DNA from: Eubacteriales Family XIII. Incertae Sedis bacterium | GTDB lineage: Bacteria; Bacillota_A; Clostridia; Peptostreptococcales; Anaerovoracaceae | DNA: 13,229 nucleotides | Assembly: GCA_031280075.1 (NCBI GenBank) | Contig: JAITHG010000238.1 | Location: 1-13,229 of the forward strand | Reading direction: 5' to 3' | Shown here: positions 7,091-13,229 of the stretch, piece after piece | Layout: each line of letters opens with the position of its first letter | Numbering within the stretch: position 1 is the stretch's first letter | Notes under the pieces: generated by a model | Databases searched by the model: none | Seen by the model: the letters and a program-made list of their open reading frames with translations, nothing else | Told to the model about the DNA's origin: nothing | Made by a program: the position numbers and the translations under genes

Positions 7091-8013
7091 CAAGCGACCT
7101 CGAAAGAAAACGTATGCCCACCGCAGCCCGTCATGTGGCGGGGAAGGCCACAGGCCGCCGCCAGCGCCACCAGCAACAGGGGGGCGGCGGCGACCGTCCG
7201 CCCGACAAAGGGCGATAGCGGATCGTGGATCGACTCATCCGTCAGGACGACACGTAGGTTTCTGAGTCGTGGCGAGGCTGGAGCGTCCTCCGCACGCTCC
7301 AGCACAAGACAGGCTGCGCCAGACGCGGCGATTTCCATTGGTGCGAGAAATCCGGCCTGCACGAGCTTCACCAGACTCACCGGATATGAGGGCGTATCGG
7401 AGGCGACCACCACGGCGCAGTCAATATCCCCGCGACCCAAGGCATCGGTTGCCTCAATCAGTGCAAACGCAGTCTGGTCCTCCCAAGGGGTATAGATGCC
7501 GTTATCGCCCTTGATACCTTCCAGCACAGAGACGATACAGGCAGGCATGTTGGCCAGGGACTGAAACGACCACAGGGGATGGATGGTACGCAGCCCCGCG
7601 CGGGCAAATGCCTGCTGGCTGAAGGCACCGTCCTCGCCGAGCGATTTGCGCAAAAAATCAATACTGGATTCCAGTTCCATCGCTGCCAGACCGACCCCGG
7701 CATAGAGACCAATGCGATCCGGCGCAATACCCCGCGCCAACGGCGCGGATTGCACCAGCGCCTGATGCGCGGCAGCCGCCACCAGTTCCGCATGACGCGA
7801 CATGAATTTGCGCAGCCGCCTGTTCGGGATATGCGCAGTGGTTCCCGGCTCCGTCCGCGCGATCAGCCTGTCCGCATAGGGTGTTCCCTCCAGGAGAGAA
7901 AAAGACTTGCCCTGCACGCGCCCTCCGGCTGCGAGCGCATCCAGTGTCGCCTGCAACGTGTCACCCAGACAAGTGAGCGCACCGACGCCCGTCAGCGAAA
8001 TTTCAGGACACAT
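7090..8013 (-). CDS. Short ketosynthase-like protein without catalytic Cys (chain-length-factor-like)
   Basis: From the ATG at 8013 this has 307 residues and follows the thiolase-type ketosynthase order, but it is about 100 residues shorter. ISLTGVGALTCLGD at 5-18 is the start, and the motif region reads YTPWEDQTAFALIEATDALGRG at 174-195. Aligning by hand to the FabF-like neighbour, the catalytic Cys falls at Glu178 (or Trp177), the NTHGTGT histidine segment is missing, and the end is reduced to FVGRTVAAAP and GCGGHTFSFEV. This fits the short N-terminal-type ketoacyl synthase group found as chain-length factors in aryl polyene-like clusters. It likely pairs with the product of 5843-7090 to set chain length. 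The start overlaps the FabZ-like gene by 11 nt and lacks a clear ribosome site, so translation is probably coupled. Confidence 0.8.
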   Translation of the reverse strand: MCPEISLTGVGALTCLGDTLQATLDALAAGGRVQGKSFSLLEGTPYADRLIARTEPGTTAHIPNRRLRKFMSRHAELVAAAAHQALVQSAPLARGIAPDRIGLYAGVGLAAMELESSIDFLRKSLGEDGAFSQQAFARAGLRTIHPLWSFQSLANMPACIVSVLEGIKGDNGIYTPWEDQTAFALIEATDALGRGDIDCAVVVASDTPSYPVSLVKLVQAGFLAPMEIAASGAACLVLERAEDAPASPRLRNLRVVLTDESIHDPLSPFVGRTVAAAPLLLVALAAACGLPRHMTGCGGHTFSFEVA

Positions 8014-8488
8014 ACTGTGACGCGCGATGAACTGGCCGAGCACCCGCCAACAGGGTTTCCAGAACACGTGCCCGGATGGCATCCTGCGTGGAATTGCCGA
8101 ATTCATGAAATGAGAAGAGCAGGGCGCATTCAACCGCTATTTCTCCTCCGACCATGGCAGTTGCAGAGATTTTCCCACCAAATTCATTCATTTGCAGGAT
8201 ATTGCACGTATAAAGAATCTGCGTGCCAGGATAGACAGGCTGACGGAATTTGACTTTTTCGATCAGACTCATCAATGCTTTGACTTTTTTGCCTGCTCGC
8301 CTCATGGACTCTTCCAGCAGCAGCCCGGACACCTGCGCCATGCCTTCGACGATGAGTACCCCCGGCATAATGGGTTTCAGAGGGAAATGATCGTCGAAGA
8401 AATCCTCGGAAAGGCTGACATTCTTGACTCCCTTGGCCTGTTTGCCAAGTTCCAATTCGAGAATCGCATCTACAAGTATAAAACGCAT
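8003..8488 (-). CDS. FabZ-like 3-hydroxyacyl-ACP dehydratase
   Basis: This 161-residue hotdog protein has the full FabZ signature: DDHFPLKPIMPGVLIVEGMAQ with His34 and Glu49 as catalytic pair, then LMSLIEKVKFRQPVYPG at 72-88, the usual strand after the active-site helix. It dehydrates 3-hydroxyacyl-ACP to trans-2-enoyl-ACP. E. coli FabZ has about 150 residues; here the extra length is a C-terminal tail after FSFHEFG. It is the first gene of the minus-strand operon. The ATG at 8488 is preceded in frame by a TAA close by, so the start is fixed, although I see no good Shine-Dalgarno. Together with the divergent hotdog gene at 2371-2847 the operon has two hotdog proteins, but only this one keeps the His/Glu pair. 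Confidence 0.92.
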   Translation of the reverse strand: MRFILVDAILELELGKQAKGVKNVSLSEDFFDDHFPLKPIMPGVLIVEGMAQVSGLLLEESMRRAGKKVKALMSLIEKVKFRQPVYPGTQILYTCNILQMNEFGGKISATAMVGGEIAVECALLFSFHEFGNSTQDAIRARVLETLLAGARPVHRASQYVS

Positions 8489-8655
8489 AATTTATGATGC
8501 CGTGGCTTCTGATTGGCGTTTATGTTATTGACGGAAAGCAGTTTACCATCATGCAGGACTGGCGAGCAGCATGGTAGAGTGTATGGATTCTGCAGCAACG
8601 CTCCGCTTTGTGCAGAGTGACCTCGTTTTTGTGGGCAAACAACGCGATCGCCTGA
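8489..8655. promoter_or_regulatory. Divergent intergenic region, expected to hold both operon promoters
   Basis: The two operons start back to back across these 167 bases, so both promoters should be here. On the plus strand TTGACG at 8528-8533 resembles a -35 box, but the sequence 17 nt further (ATGCAG) is a poor -10. The AT-rich patch at 8480-8530 would suit promoter opening. I find no strong consensus promoter for the minus strand. A GCGATCGC palindrome lies at 8644-8651, next to the desulfurase start. The region assignment is sound; the individual boxes are not. Confidence 0.5.
8589..8616. repeat. Short inverted repeat in the divergent promoter region
   Basis: TCTGCA at 8589-8594 is the exact inverse of TGCAGA at 8611-8616, with a 16-nt spacer. 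It lies about 40 nt before the desulfurase start and could be an operator or a weak RNA stem. Six-base arms are easily found by chance. Confidence 0.25.
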
Positions 8656-10155
8656 ATGTTCAGCTTCCGCCGCCAAATCTATTGCGACAACAACGCCACC
8701 ACCCCGGTGAGCAAGGCTGTACGCAAGATCATGAACGAGACGCTTGCGCAGTGCTACGCCAACCCTTCCTCGCCATACAAGATCGCGCATCAGGCCGTCT
8801 CCGCTTTGAACGGGGCGCGGGAGCGCATCGCCCGTATTCTCGACGCACCGCCGGAAACGCTGCTCTTCACGGGCTGCGCCACGGAAGCCAACAACGCCAT
8901 ACGCGCCATCGCACCCCTGCTGCAAACGGATAAACGGACGATTCTCTATAACCCGCTCGAACATCCATCCATGCTGGAGAGCTTGTTCTGGCTTCAAAGG
9001 CGGGGGTTCGCGCTGCTTCCTTTGAAACCGGACGCTCAAGGACGGATCAACCCACAGGATGTGGAAAGCGCCCTGCGCGTCGACGTGGGGATCGTGGTCT
9101 GCATGGCAGCCAATAACGAAGTCGGCACGCTCTATGACACAGCGGGCATGGCGGCAGCGGCCCATGCACGCGAGGCGCTTTTCTTCTGCGACATGGTGCA
9201 GGCGCTGGGCAAAGTGCCCGTGAATCTCCGGGAAAGCGGCGTCGATTACGCCTCCTTTTCCGCGCACAAGATTCAGGGGCCAAAGGGAGTCGGCCTGCTC
9301 TACGTCCGCGAGGGCGCGCCGTTCGCACCCTTCATGCTGGGCGGTCATCAGGAGGAAAGCCGACGCGCCGGGACAGAAGGACTTCACAATATCGTCGGTT
9401 TCGCTACAGCGGTCGAGGACGTGCCGTATCTGCTGGCTTCGGCTGCCGCCCTGCGGAAGAAGCGCGAGACCTTCATTGCCGCGCTGCGCCGCATCGCGCC
9501 TCGCTGCGTCATCAACTCGCCTGAAGACGGTTCCTGCCAACCTGGAACCGTCAGCGTCACCTTCCCTGGCACAGTCAACGCCATCATCATGGGGCGACTC
9601 GACTATTACGGCATCTCTGTGGCGGCAGGTTCCGCCTGCAATATTGGCGGGGATATGCCTTCCCACGTTCTGACCGGCATAGGGTTGACGCCGGAGGATG
9701 CACGGGCAACCCTGCGAATCACCTTCCCGCACGATCTGTCGGAGAAAGACCTGCGCTACGTCATTACGGCCTTCGAGAACGCTCTCATCGGGCAAGGCGG
9801 CAAGGTCATGGCGCTACAACCGTCGCAGCTGACCGAGGACGTCCTGTTTGCGGGCGACACCTTTATCATCGACCTGCGCCGCTCGCTGAAGAAGGACTAC
9901 GCGCTGAAACCGCTGCCTAACAGCCATTGTTTTCTGTTCCACAGCATAGACGAACATCTGCACGACATCCCGCGTGACCGCCCCATCCTCGTCACCTGCG
10001 AGACAGGGTACGATGCGCCCATCATTGCCTATTATCTGAGGCGCAAAGGCTTTGGTCGCCTTGCTTTCCTGCTGTGGGGCATTCTGGGCTGGAAGCTGGC
10101 GCAGCCGGAACGCTATGCCCGCCTTACGCGGCAATATTCCGAAGGAGTTTCGTAG
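8656..10155 (+). CDS. Cysteine desulfurase (NifS/IscS-like) fused to a C-terminal rhodanese domain
   Basis: This is a 499-residue fusion. Residues 1 to about 385 are a PLP cysteine desulfurase: YCDNNATTP at the N-terminus, ATEANN at 75-80, His103 in EHPS, Asp179, the PLP lysine Lys205 in SAHKIQGPKG, and the persulfide Cys328 in AAGSACNIGG. Residues about 390-490 form a single rhodanese-like domain with IIDLRR, LVTCETGYDA with Cys448 in the active loop, then YLRRKGF and WGILGW. The desulfurase makes a persulfide from cysteine and the rhodanese domain can relay the sulfur. The ATG at 8656 directly follows an in-frame TGA, so the start is firm. The next radical SAM gene starts 4 nt after the stop. 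Either it matures the clusters of these enzymes or it donates sulfur to the product. Confidence 0.92.
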   Translation: MFSFRRQIYCDNNATTPVSKAVRKIMNETLAQCYANPSSPYKIAHQAVSALNGARERIARILDAPPETLLFTGCATEANNAIRAIAPLLQTDKRTILYNPLEHPSMLESLFWLQRRGFALLPLKPDAQGRINPQDVESALRVDVGIVVCMAANNEVGTLYDTAGMAAAAHAREALFFCDMVQALGKVPVNLRESGVDYASFSAHKIQGPKGVGLLYVREGAPFAPFMLGGHQEESRRAGTEGLHNIVGFATAVEDVPYLLASAAALRKKRETFIAALRRIAPRCVINSPEDGSCQPGTVSVTFPGTVNAIIMGRLDYYGISVAAGSACNIGGDMPSHVLTGIGLTPEDARATLRITFPHDLSEKDLRYVITAFENALIGQGGKVMALQPSQLTEDVLFAGDTFIIDLRRSLKKDYALKPLPNSHCFLFHSIDEHLHDIPRDRPILVTCETGYDAPIIAYYLRRKGFGRLAFLLWGILGWKLAQPERYARLTRQYSEGVS

Positions 10156-10159
10156 AGAA

Positions 10160-11596
10160 ATGAAACAATCCATTGTATGTTTTCATTCTAAATCAGAGCA
10201 GGACGCTCCGCAGTTTGGGGAAACCAATCTTGGAAGTACCCGTGCTTGGTGCCCAAGCTGCGGGGTGGTAGAGCACGCGCTGTACTCAGCCTCGGATAAG
10301 GGGGTATTTCTGGAGCGGATATGTCCGGAACATGGCCCGCAGAGCACGCCTGTCTGCCGCACCAAGGAATGGTTTTTTGAGCGCACCCGCCAGCCGCGCC
10401 AGATGTCGCAGAACCGATGCCTCTCCCCGGTAAAGAAAGGTTGTCCCCTCGATTGCGGCCCTTGCGCCAACCATGCCAATAGCCTGCGGCTGCCGATTTT
10501 TTCCATCACCAACAATTGCAATCTCAAATGCCCCATCTGCTTCACCCACAACCGCCCGGATGCCATCTACTACAAGTCGATGGACGAACTGGAAACGCTG
10601 CTGGACATCATCGAAGCGGAAAAACGAGACCTTGATTTGCTGGACTTGACGGGCGGCGAACCCACACTACATCCGCAAATCATGGAAATTCTCGAACGCT
10701 GCGCCAGACGGTCGTTTCGCCGCATCGGCATGAACAGCAACGGGCTGGTTCTGGGAAAGCACCGCAAGCTTGCGGAAAAAATAAAGGAACTCGGCGTACA
10801 GGTCATTTTGTCGCTGGATACGCTTGCCCCCGAAAAGAGCCTCCGCATCCACGGCGCAGACATCGTACAGAGAAAACTGATAGCCCTGGCTATGCTGGAG
10901 GAATTTCGCATACCGACCGTTCTTCTGATGGTATGGATACCGGGCATCAACGATGATGAACTCCCGAAGCTGATCGACTTCTGGCTGCCCAAGCCATTCA
11001 TCTGCGGCATCACCCTTCAGAACATGGCCTATACGGGGCAATTCGGTAGCCGTTTTTCACCGCGCATTCACAGCACGCTGGAAGATGTCGAGCACGGTCT
11101 GATCCGCTGGGGCACTTTCAGTGCCACCGACTTTTTCGCGCACGGTTCCTACCATCCGTTTTGCTATTCCACGTCCTATTTCATCGTTGGCGGTGATCTG
11201 CGTATTCCCTTTACACGCCTCGCGCCCGCTGACATGCTCATCCGGGCGACGGCGGAAAGCTATCTGCTAAAGCCTTCACCCGAGTTGGAATGCTGTTTTC
11301 GCGCCCGCATCGACGAGATATGGGCAGAAGGCGCGCCCAAAGAGGAACTGGCGTTGCTGAAACGCTTTATTGCCCGACTGGGCGACAGTGATGCCCGCAG
11401 CCCCCATTTCCTGCACGAGATGGTCAAGACCGTGACCCTTCACGCGCACATGGACGAGGACAACTTCGACCTTGCCCGCGTCAGCCTCTGCGGCGACTTG
11501 GTTCCGCACGAGGATGGTCGAATGATCCCCGCTTGTTCCTACAACCTGCTGTACCGCCAACAAGATCGGCGTTTCTGGACAGGTCACGATCAATAA
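10160..11596 (+). CDS. Tes-like radical SAM enzyme A (multi-cluster lipid-type)
   Basis: This 478-residue protein has a rubredoxin-like N-terminal site (C31xxC34, with CPEHG at 55-59), an auxiliary motif GCPLDCGPC (C95, C99, C102), the radical SAM cluster CNLKCPIC (C120, C124, C127) after ITNN, TGGEP at 164-168, YHPFC (C335), and a C-terminal C444/C459 region with MIPACSYN. This is the layout of archaeal tetraether lipid synthase Tes and its bacterial relatives, which join alkyl chains by radical C-C bond formation. Compared with its neighbour B, the first Cys of the PCxHPxC motif is replaced here (Ser330). The ATG at 10160 lies 4 nt after the desulfurase stop, with GGAG upstream; longer in-frame starts lie inside the desulfurase gene. 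Family assignment is by motif; the substrate is not known. Confidence 0.85.
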   Translation: MKQSIVCFHSKSEQDAPQFGETNLGSTRAWCPSCGVVEHALYSASDKGVFLERICPEHGPQSTPVCRTKEWFFERTRQPRQMSQNRCLSPVKKGCPLDCGPCANHANSLRLPIFSITNNCNLKCPICFTHNRPDAIYYKSMDELETLLDIIEAEKRDLDLLDLTGGEPTLHPQIMEILERCARRSFRRIGMNSNGLVLGKHRKLAEKIKELGVQVILSLDTLAPEKSLRIHGADIVQRKLIALAMLEEFRIPTVLLMVWIPGINDDELPKLIDFWLPKPFICGITLQNMAYTGQFGSRFSPRIHSTLEDVEHGLIRWGTFSATDFFAHGSYHPFCYSTSYFIVGGDLRIPFTRLAPADMLIRATAESYLLKPSPELECCFRARIDEIWAEGAPKEELALLKRFIARLGDSDARSPHFLHEMVKTVTLHAHMDEDNFDLARVSLCGDLVPHEDGRMIPACSYNLLYRQQDRRFWTGHDQ

Positions 11597-11599
11597 CTA

Positions 11600-13003
11600 A
11601 TGACCTCAAAACTTTATTCCTACACAACGGGCTATTGCGAACCATGCCGCGCGCTGGTCACAGCGCGGATCGTCCAGCAGAATAAAGCCGTCTGGCTGGA
11701 GACCTTATGCCCGACGCACGGCAATGCACGGACGCTGGTTTCCACCGACCCCGACTGGTACGAAGCCAGTCGCGAGTACGTGAAACCCCGGCAAATCCCG
11801 TTCGGGCTGTGGGTAGACAAATTCCGGGGCTGTCCGGATTCCTGCGGGCTGTGTTCCCAGCACCGCCAGCACACTTGCTTGCCCGTGGCGGAAATCACCA
11901 GCGACTGCAATATGGAGTGCCCGGTCTGCCTGAAGACACCTGGCGACGAATTCGGCATGACGCCTGAAGCGTTTCGCCACGCGCTCTCCCGGCTCATCGA
12001 ATACGAAGGCAGCGTCCCACTGCTGAACCTCTCGGGCGGGGAGCCGACCGTGCATCCGCGCTTCCCGGAATTCCTGCGCATCTGCAAGGAAATGGGTGTC
12101 ATACAACCGTCCGTCTCCACCAACGGCCTGAAACTCCGCGCAGACTCGGAGATGCGTGCCCTGTTCCGCGAGACCGGCACAATTGTCTCCCTGCAATTCG
12201 ACGGCTTTCATCACGATACCTGGACCCGTCTGCGGGGCGGGGATTTTTCCGGCACGAAGCTGGAACTGATTCGGCTGCTGGAAGAAGAAGGCATCCGTTA
12301 TTCGCTGGTCGCCACCCTCGTCAAAGGAGTCAACCTCAACGAAGTCGCTGCCATCGCGGACTTCTTCTTTTCCTCAAAGGCGTTGAGCCTGATGTTTCAG
12401 CCCGTGACCCTCACGGGCGCAGCGCCTGTCCATTTCGACGATACCGGGCGAGTGACCATCGACGACGTGGTGCGGGAACTCTGCAAATCGCGCCATATCA
12501 AGGAAGGCGACTTCAATCCCCTGCCTTGTGCGCATCCAGGCTGCTTCACCCTTTCCTATTACTTCCAGATTGCCGAAGACCGCTTCTATTCGCTCAAGGA
12601 TTTCTTGGGGGAAGAGGCGTTTCTGGATGTCGTCTCTAACCGCAGCCTGCCGGGTCTGGACAGGGCGGGTCACGAGGCCATCCGATCCCGCATTTATGAT
12701 TGTTGGTCAGCCGCCGACAGCATTGCAGACAACCAGCGGGTGCTGGCTCGCATCAAATCCATTCTGAAAGAACTGGAAGGCAGCAAGTTTTCCGCACAGG
12801 CTGCGTTCGATGCAGGCAGTACCGTCCTGCGCAGCATCTTCATCCACGGCTTCATGGACAGCCGGACTTTCGACATCGGACGTCTGATGAAATGCTGTAA
12901 CCACTATTTGCAGGCAGATGGTCACCTGACCCCCATGTGCTCACTCAACGTGATGGGGCATCCTGGGTCGGGTCACTTCCGGGATTCAAACGCCTCGAAA
13001 TAA
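11600..13003 (+). CDS. Tes-like radical SAM enzyme B (multi-cluster lipid-type)
   Basis: This 467-residue protein is a paralogue of enzyme A. The order is C13xxC16 and CPTHG at 37-41 (rubredoxin-like site), GCPDSCGLC (C78, C82, C85), radical SAM CNMECPVC (C103, C107, C110), SGGEP at 145-149, STNG at 173-176, PLPCAHPGC (C310, C315), and IHGFMD at 415-420. The Tes-type end is KCCNHYLQADGHLTPMCSLN (C432, C433, C447). It keeps every cysteine motif I associate with the family, including both Cys of PCxHPxC. Known relatives couple unactivated methyl or methylene carbons of lipid chains. The ATG at 11600 follows the stop of A by 3 nt without a clear ribosome site, suggesting translational coupling and perhaps a paired or sequential function. 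Free GC-rich codon use matches the neighbours. Confidence 0.87.
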   Translation: MTSKLYSYTTGYCEPCRALVTARIVQQNKAVWLETLCPTHGNARTLVSTDPDWYEASREYVKPRQIPFGLWVDKFRGCPDSCGLCSQHRQHTCLPVAEITSDCNMECPVCLKTPGDEFGMTPEAFRHALSRLIEYEGSVPLLNLSGGEPTVHPRFPEFLRICKEMGVIQPSVSTNGLKLRADSEMRALFRETGTIVSLQFDGFHHDTWTRLRGGDFSGTKLELIRLLEEEGIRYSLVATLVKGVNLNEVAAIADFFFSSKALSLMFQPVTLTGAAPVHFDDTGRVTIDDVVRELCKSRHIKEGDFNPLPCAHPGCFTLSYYFQIAEDRFYSLKDFLGEEAFLDVVSNRSLPGLDRAGHEAIRSRIYDCWSAADSIADNQRVLARIKSILKELEGSKFSAQAAFDAGSTVLRSIFIHGFMDSRTFDIGRLMKCCNHYLQADGHLTPMCSLNVMGHPGSGHFRDSNASK

Positions 13004-13051
13004 AACAGGATCACCGCCGATCCCCATTCCTGCAAGACAACGCCTGTCCGG

Positions 13052-13081
13052 CGATGGAGCATTCCGGCTCTGACACCATCG
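13052..13081 (+). promoter_or_regulatory. Possible RNA hairpin just before the small-peptide ribosome site
   Basis: CGATG at 13052-13056 pairs with CATCG at 13077-13081, and GAGC at 13057-13060 with GCTC at 13067-13070, leaving loop ATTCCG and a bulge TGACAC. The last paired base touches the GGAG ribosome site at 13081-13084. It has no T-run, so it is not a standard terminator. It could modulate translation of the next peptide or protect the upstream mRNA end. Confidence 0.3.
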
Positions 13082-13090
13082 GAGTGCAGC

Positions 13091-13207
13091 ATGAACCGGA
13101 ATCACCGCCGCCGCGCCGTCCTGCTCGCCTCAATCACGGCCCTGTTCTGGACCGTTCTGGCGCTTGCCGAATCCGCCGTCGAACGCGAACGTCTTGCCCA
13201 GGCATGA
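13091..13207 (+). CDS. 38-residue single-helix membrane peptide
   Basis: The ATG at 13091 has GGAG at 13081-13084, six bases upstream, and opens a 38-codon frame ending TGA at 13207. The peptide has a basic head (MNRNHRRR), a hydrophobic stretch AVLLASITALFWTVLALA at about 9-26, and a charged tail ESAVERERLAQA. It would be a signal-anchored small membrane protein with the N-terminus inside. LALAESA could instead be a signal-peptidase site, but then only a dozen residues would remain. The next gene starts in an ATGA overlap at 13204, which supports real translation. I do not recognise a family. It sits 87 nt after enzyme B on the same strand and could belong to the same transcript or to a new operon. 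Confidence 0.5.
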   Translation: MNRNHRRRAVLLASITALFWTVLALAESAVERERLAQA

Positions 13208-13229
13208 AAAGTAACGCGCTCCTGAAGTG
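13204..13229 (+). CDS. Start of a further gene, cut by the window edge
   Basis: An ATG at 13204 overlaps the stop of the small peptide (ATGA) and reads MKSNALLK before the window ends. The overlap implies coupled translation. Only eight codons are visible, so no function can be given. The start could be chance, but the geometry matches the other junctions at this locus. Confidence 0.4.

Noticed and set aside
760..8488. Assignment as the anammox ladderane cluster or a classic aryl polyene cluster
   Set aside because: Parts are shared (KS pair, ACP, dehydratases, radical SAM), but I see no phytoene-desaturase-like gene, no aromatic-starter ammonia lyase or ligase, and no exporter. I do not name the product.
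8551..8577. Eight-codon frame MQDWRAAW in the divergent intergenic region, considered as a leader peptide
   Set aside because: It has no ribosome site, no run of regulatory codons and no attenuator structure nearby.
8644..8651. GCGATCGC palindrome next to the desulfurase start
   Set aside because: It is a single 8-bp palindrome in GC-rich DNA with no second copy nearby, so chance is a sufficient explanation.
8470..9795. A 441-codon open frame on the minus strand opposite the desulfurase gene
   Set aside because: It lies wholly antisense to a gene with clear catalytic motifs, and its translation shows no recognisable domain. Long antisense frames are common in GC-rich DNA.
13004..13090. Rho-independent terminator after the second Tes-like gene
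   Set aside because: A stem can be drawn but there is no following T-run, so I list it only as a possible hairpin.
1..13229. CRISPR arrays, tRNA or rRNA genes, prophage or toxin-antitoxin modules
   Set aside because: I saw no regularly spaced repeats, cloverleaf-like sequence, or phage or toxin motifs in reading the window.

Overview
The window looks like chromosomal DNA of a Gram-negative, probably anaerobic or facultative bacterium with fairly GC-rich coding sequence. The taxon cannot be fixed from this stretch. The basis is the mostly G/C-ending codons, purine-rich Shine-Dalgarno sites, tightly packed operons, an IS630-type transposase start at the left edge, and several radical SAM enzymes with no obvious oxygen-dependent enzyme. 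A proteobacterium is my guess only.

Layout. Positions 1-60 hold the first 20 codons of an IS630-like transposase on the minus strand, followed by an AT-rich stretch to 126. From 8488 down to 127 runs one minus-strand operon of twelve genes: FabZ-like dehydratase, a chain-length-factor-like ketosynthase without the catalytic cysteine, FabF-like ketosynthase, FabG-like SDR, nitroreductase-family flavoprotein, acyl carrier protein with a long C-terminal extension, left-handed beta-helix acyltransferase 1, second FabG-like SDR, divergent hotdog protein, acyltransferase 2 (a paralogue of the first), a radical SAM/SPASM-like enzyme, and an ICMT/PEMT-like membrane methyltransferase. Most junctions are 1-11 nt overlaps, many of them ATGA or GTGA.

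A 167-bp divergent intergenic region (8489-8655) separates this from a plus-strand operon: a cysteine desulfurase fused to a rhodanese domain, then two radical SAM proteins of about 470 residues. Both have the cysteine architecture of the tetraether lipid synthase (Tes) family: N-terminal rubredoxin-like CxxC plus CPxHG, a GCPxxCGxC motif, the radical SAM CxxxCxxC, and C-terminal HPxC and PxCSxN motifs. After an 87-bp gap with a possible hairpin comes a 38-residue one-helix peptide, and another gene starts in an ATGA overlap and leaves the window.

How it may work together (inference). The minus operon is a self-contained type II fatty-acid or polyene-type elongation set with its own carrier protein and a ketosynthase/chain-length-factor pair, but no recognisable classical enoyl reductase, thioesterase, malonyltransferase or phosphopantetheinyl transferase. 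The beta-helix acyltransferases could transfer the acyl group and the methyltransferase could cap a product. The three radical SAM enzymes could make carbon-carbon or other radical modifications on acyl chains, with the desulfurase-rhodanese supplying sulfur for their clusters or for the product. I do not recognise this combination as a named pathway. It is a good candidate for an undescribed lipid or specialised acyl-chain biosynthetic system, possibly for linked or cyclised acyl chains. The product is unknown.
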